DNA of 5,968 bases from Spirochaetia bacterium UBA5550. Lineage in GTDB: Bacteria > Spirochaetota > UBA4802 > UBA5550. The notes under the pieces are model-generated. The model was not told the DNA's origin and did no database searches. It saw nothing but the letters and a program-made list of their open reading frames with translations. Shown piece by piece: positions 5,928 through 5,968 of the stretch (positions within the stretch are counted from its first letter, which is position 1; every line of letters begins with the position of its first letter). Position numbers and translations under genes: made by a program. The stretch is from positions 14,352-20,319 of the forward strand of contig DINC01000267.1 in assembly GCA_002425885.1 (NCBI GenBank), written 5' to 3'.

Positions 5928-5968
5928 GAAGTTTCAGTTGCCATGCTCTAATATATCAGAGATATTTT

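Overview
The window looks like part of the chromosome of a strictly anaerobic bacterium. The DNA is moderately AT-rich, Shine-Dalgarno sites are strong, and genes are closely packed. The main genes encode oxygen-sensitive radical/iron-sulfur acyl-CoA chemistry. A likely lipoprotein gene at the right end argues for a bacterium rather than an archaeon. I cannot name the phylum from the sequence alone.

Positions 45-5402 hold five genes on the + strand that read as one metabolic cassette. They are: (1) a CoA-transferase of the acetyl-CoA hydrolase/4-hydroxybutyrate CoA-transferase family; (2) and (3) two different subunits of the 2-hydroxyacyl-CoA dehydratase/benzoyl-CoA reductase (HGD-D) superfamily; (4) the matching ATP-dependent [4Fe-4S] activator of HgdC type; (5) a classical short-chain dehydrogenase/reductase. 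Genes 2 to 5 are separated by 14, -1 and 19 nt, so they are almost certainly co-transcribed. Gene 1 is set apart by 70 nt carrying a strong hairpin (1417-1449) without a U-tract, which may tune expression between gene 1 and the rest.

The likely logic is as follows. The transferase loads CoA onto a carboxylic acid. The activator hydrolyses ATP to push one low-potential electron into the two-subunit enzyme, which then dehydrates a 2-hydroxyacyl-CoA or reduces an unsaturated or aromatic acyl-CoA. The SDR supplies or removes a hydroxyl/keto group before or after that step. The substrate cannot be read from the sequence. The gene set does not match the well-known Had, Fld, Lcd, Hgd or Bcr clusters as I remember them, because the CoA-transferase is of a different family and the dehydrogenase is an SDR. 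This is the best candidate for something undescribed here.

Positions 5403-5520 are a short convergent intergenic region with an imperfect inverted repeat that could serve as a two-way terminator. On the - strand, 5521-5871 encodes a small cysteine-containing predicted lipoprotein of unknown function, with a strong ribosome binding site and a plausible promoter at its right. It does not appear to belong to the cassette. No RNA genes, mobile elements or CRISPR repeats were seen.
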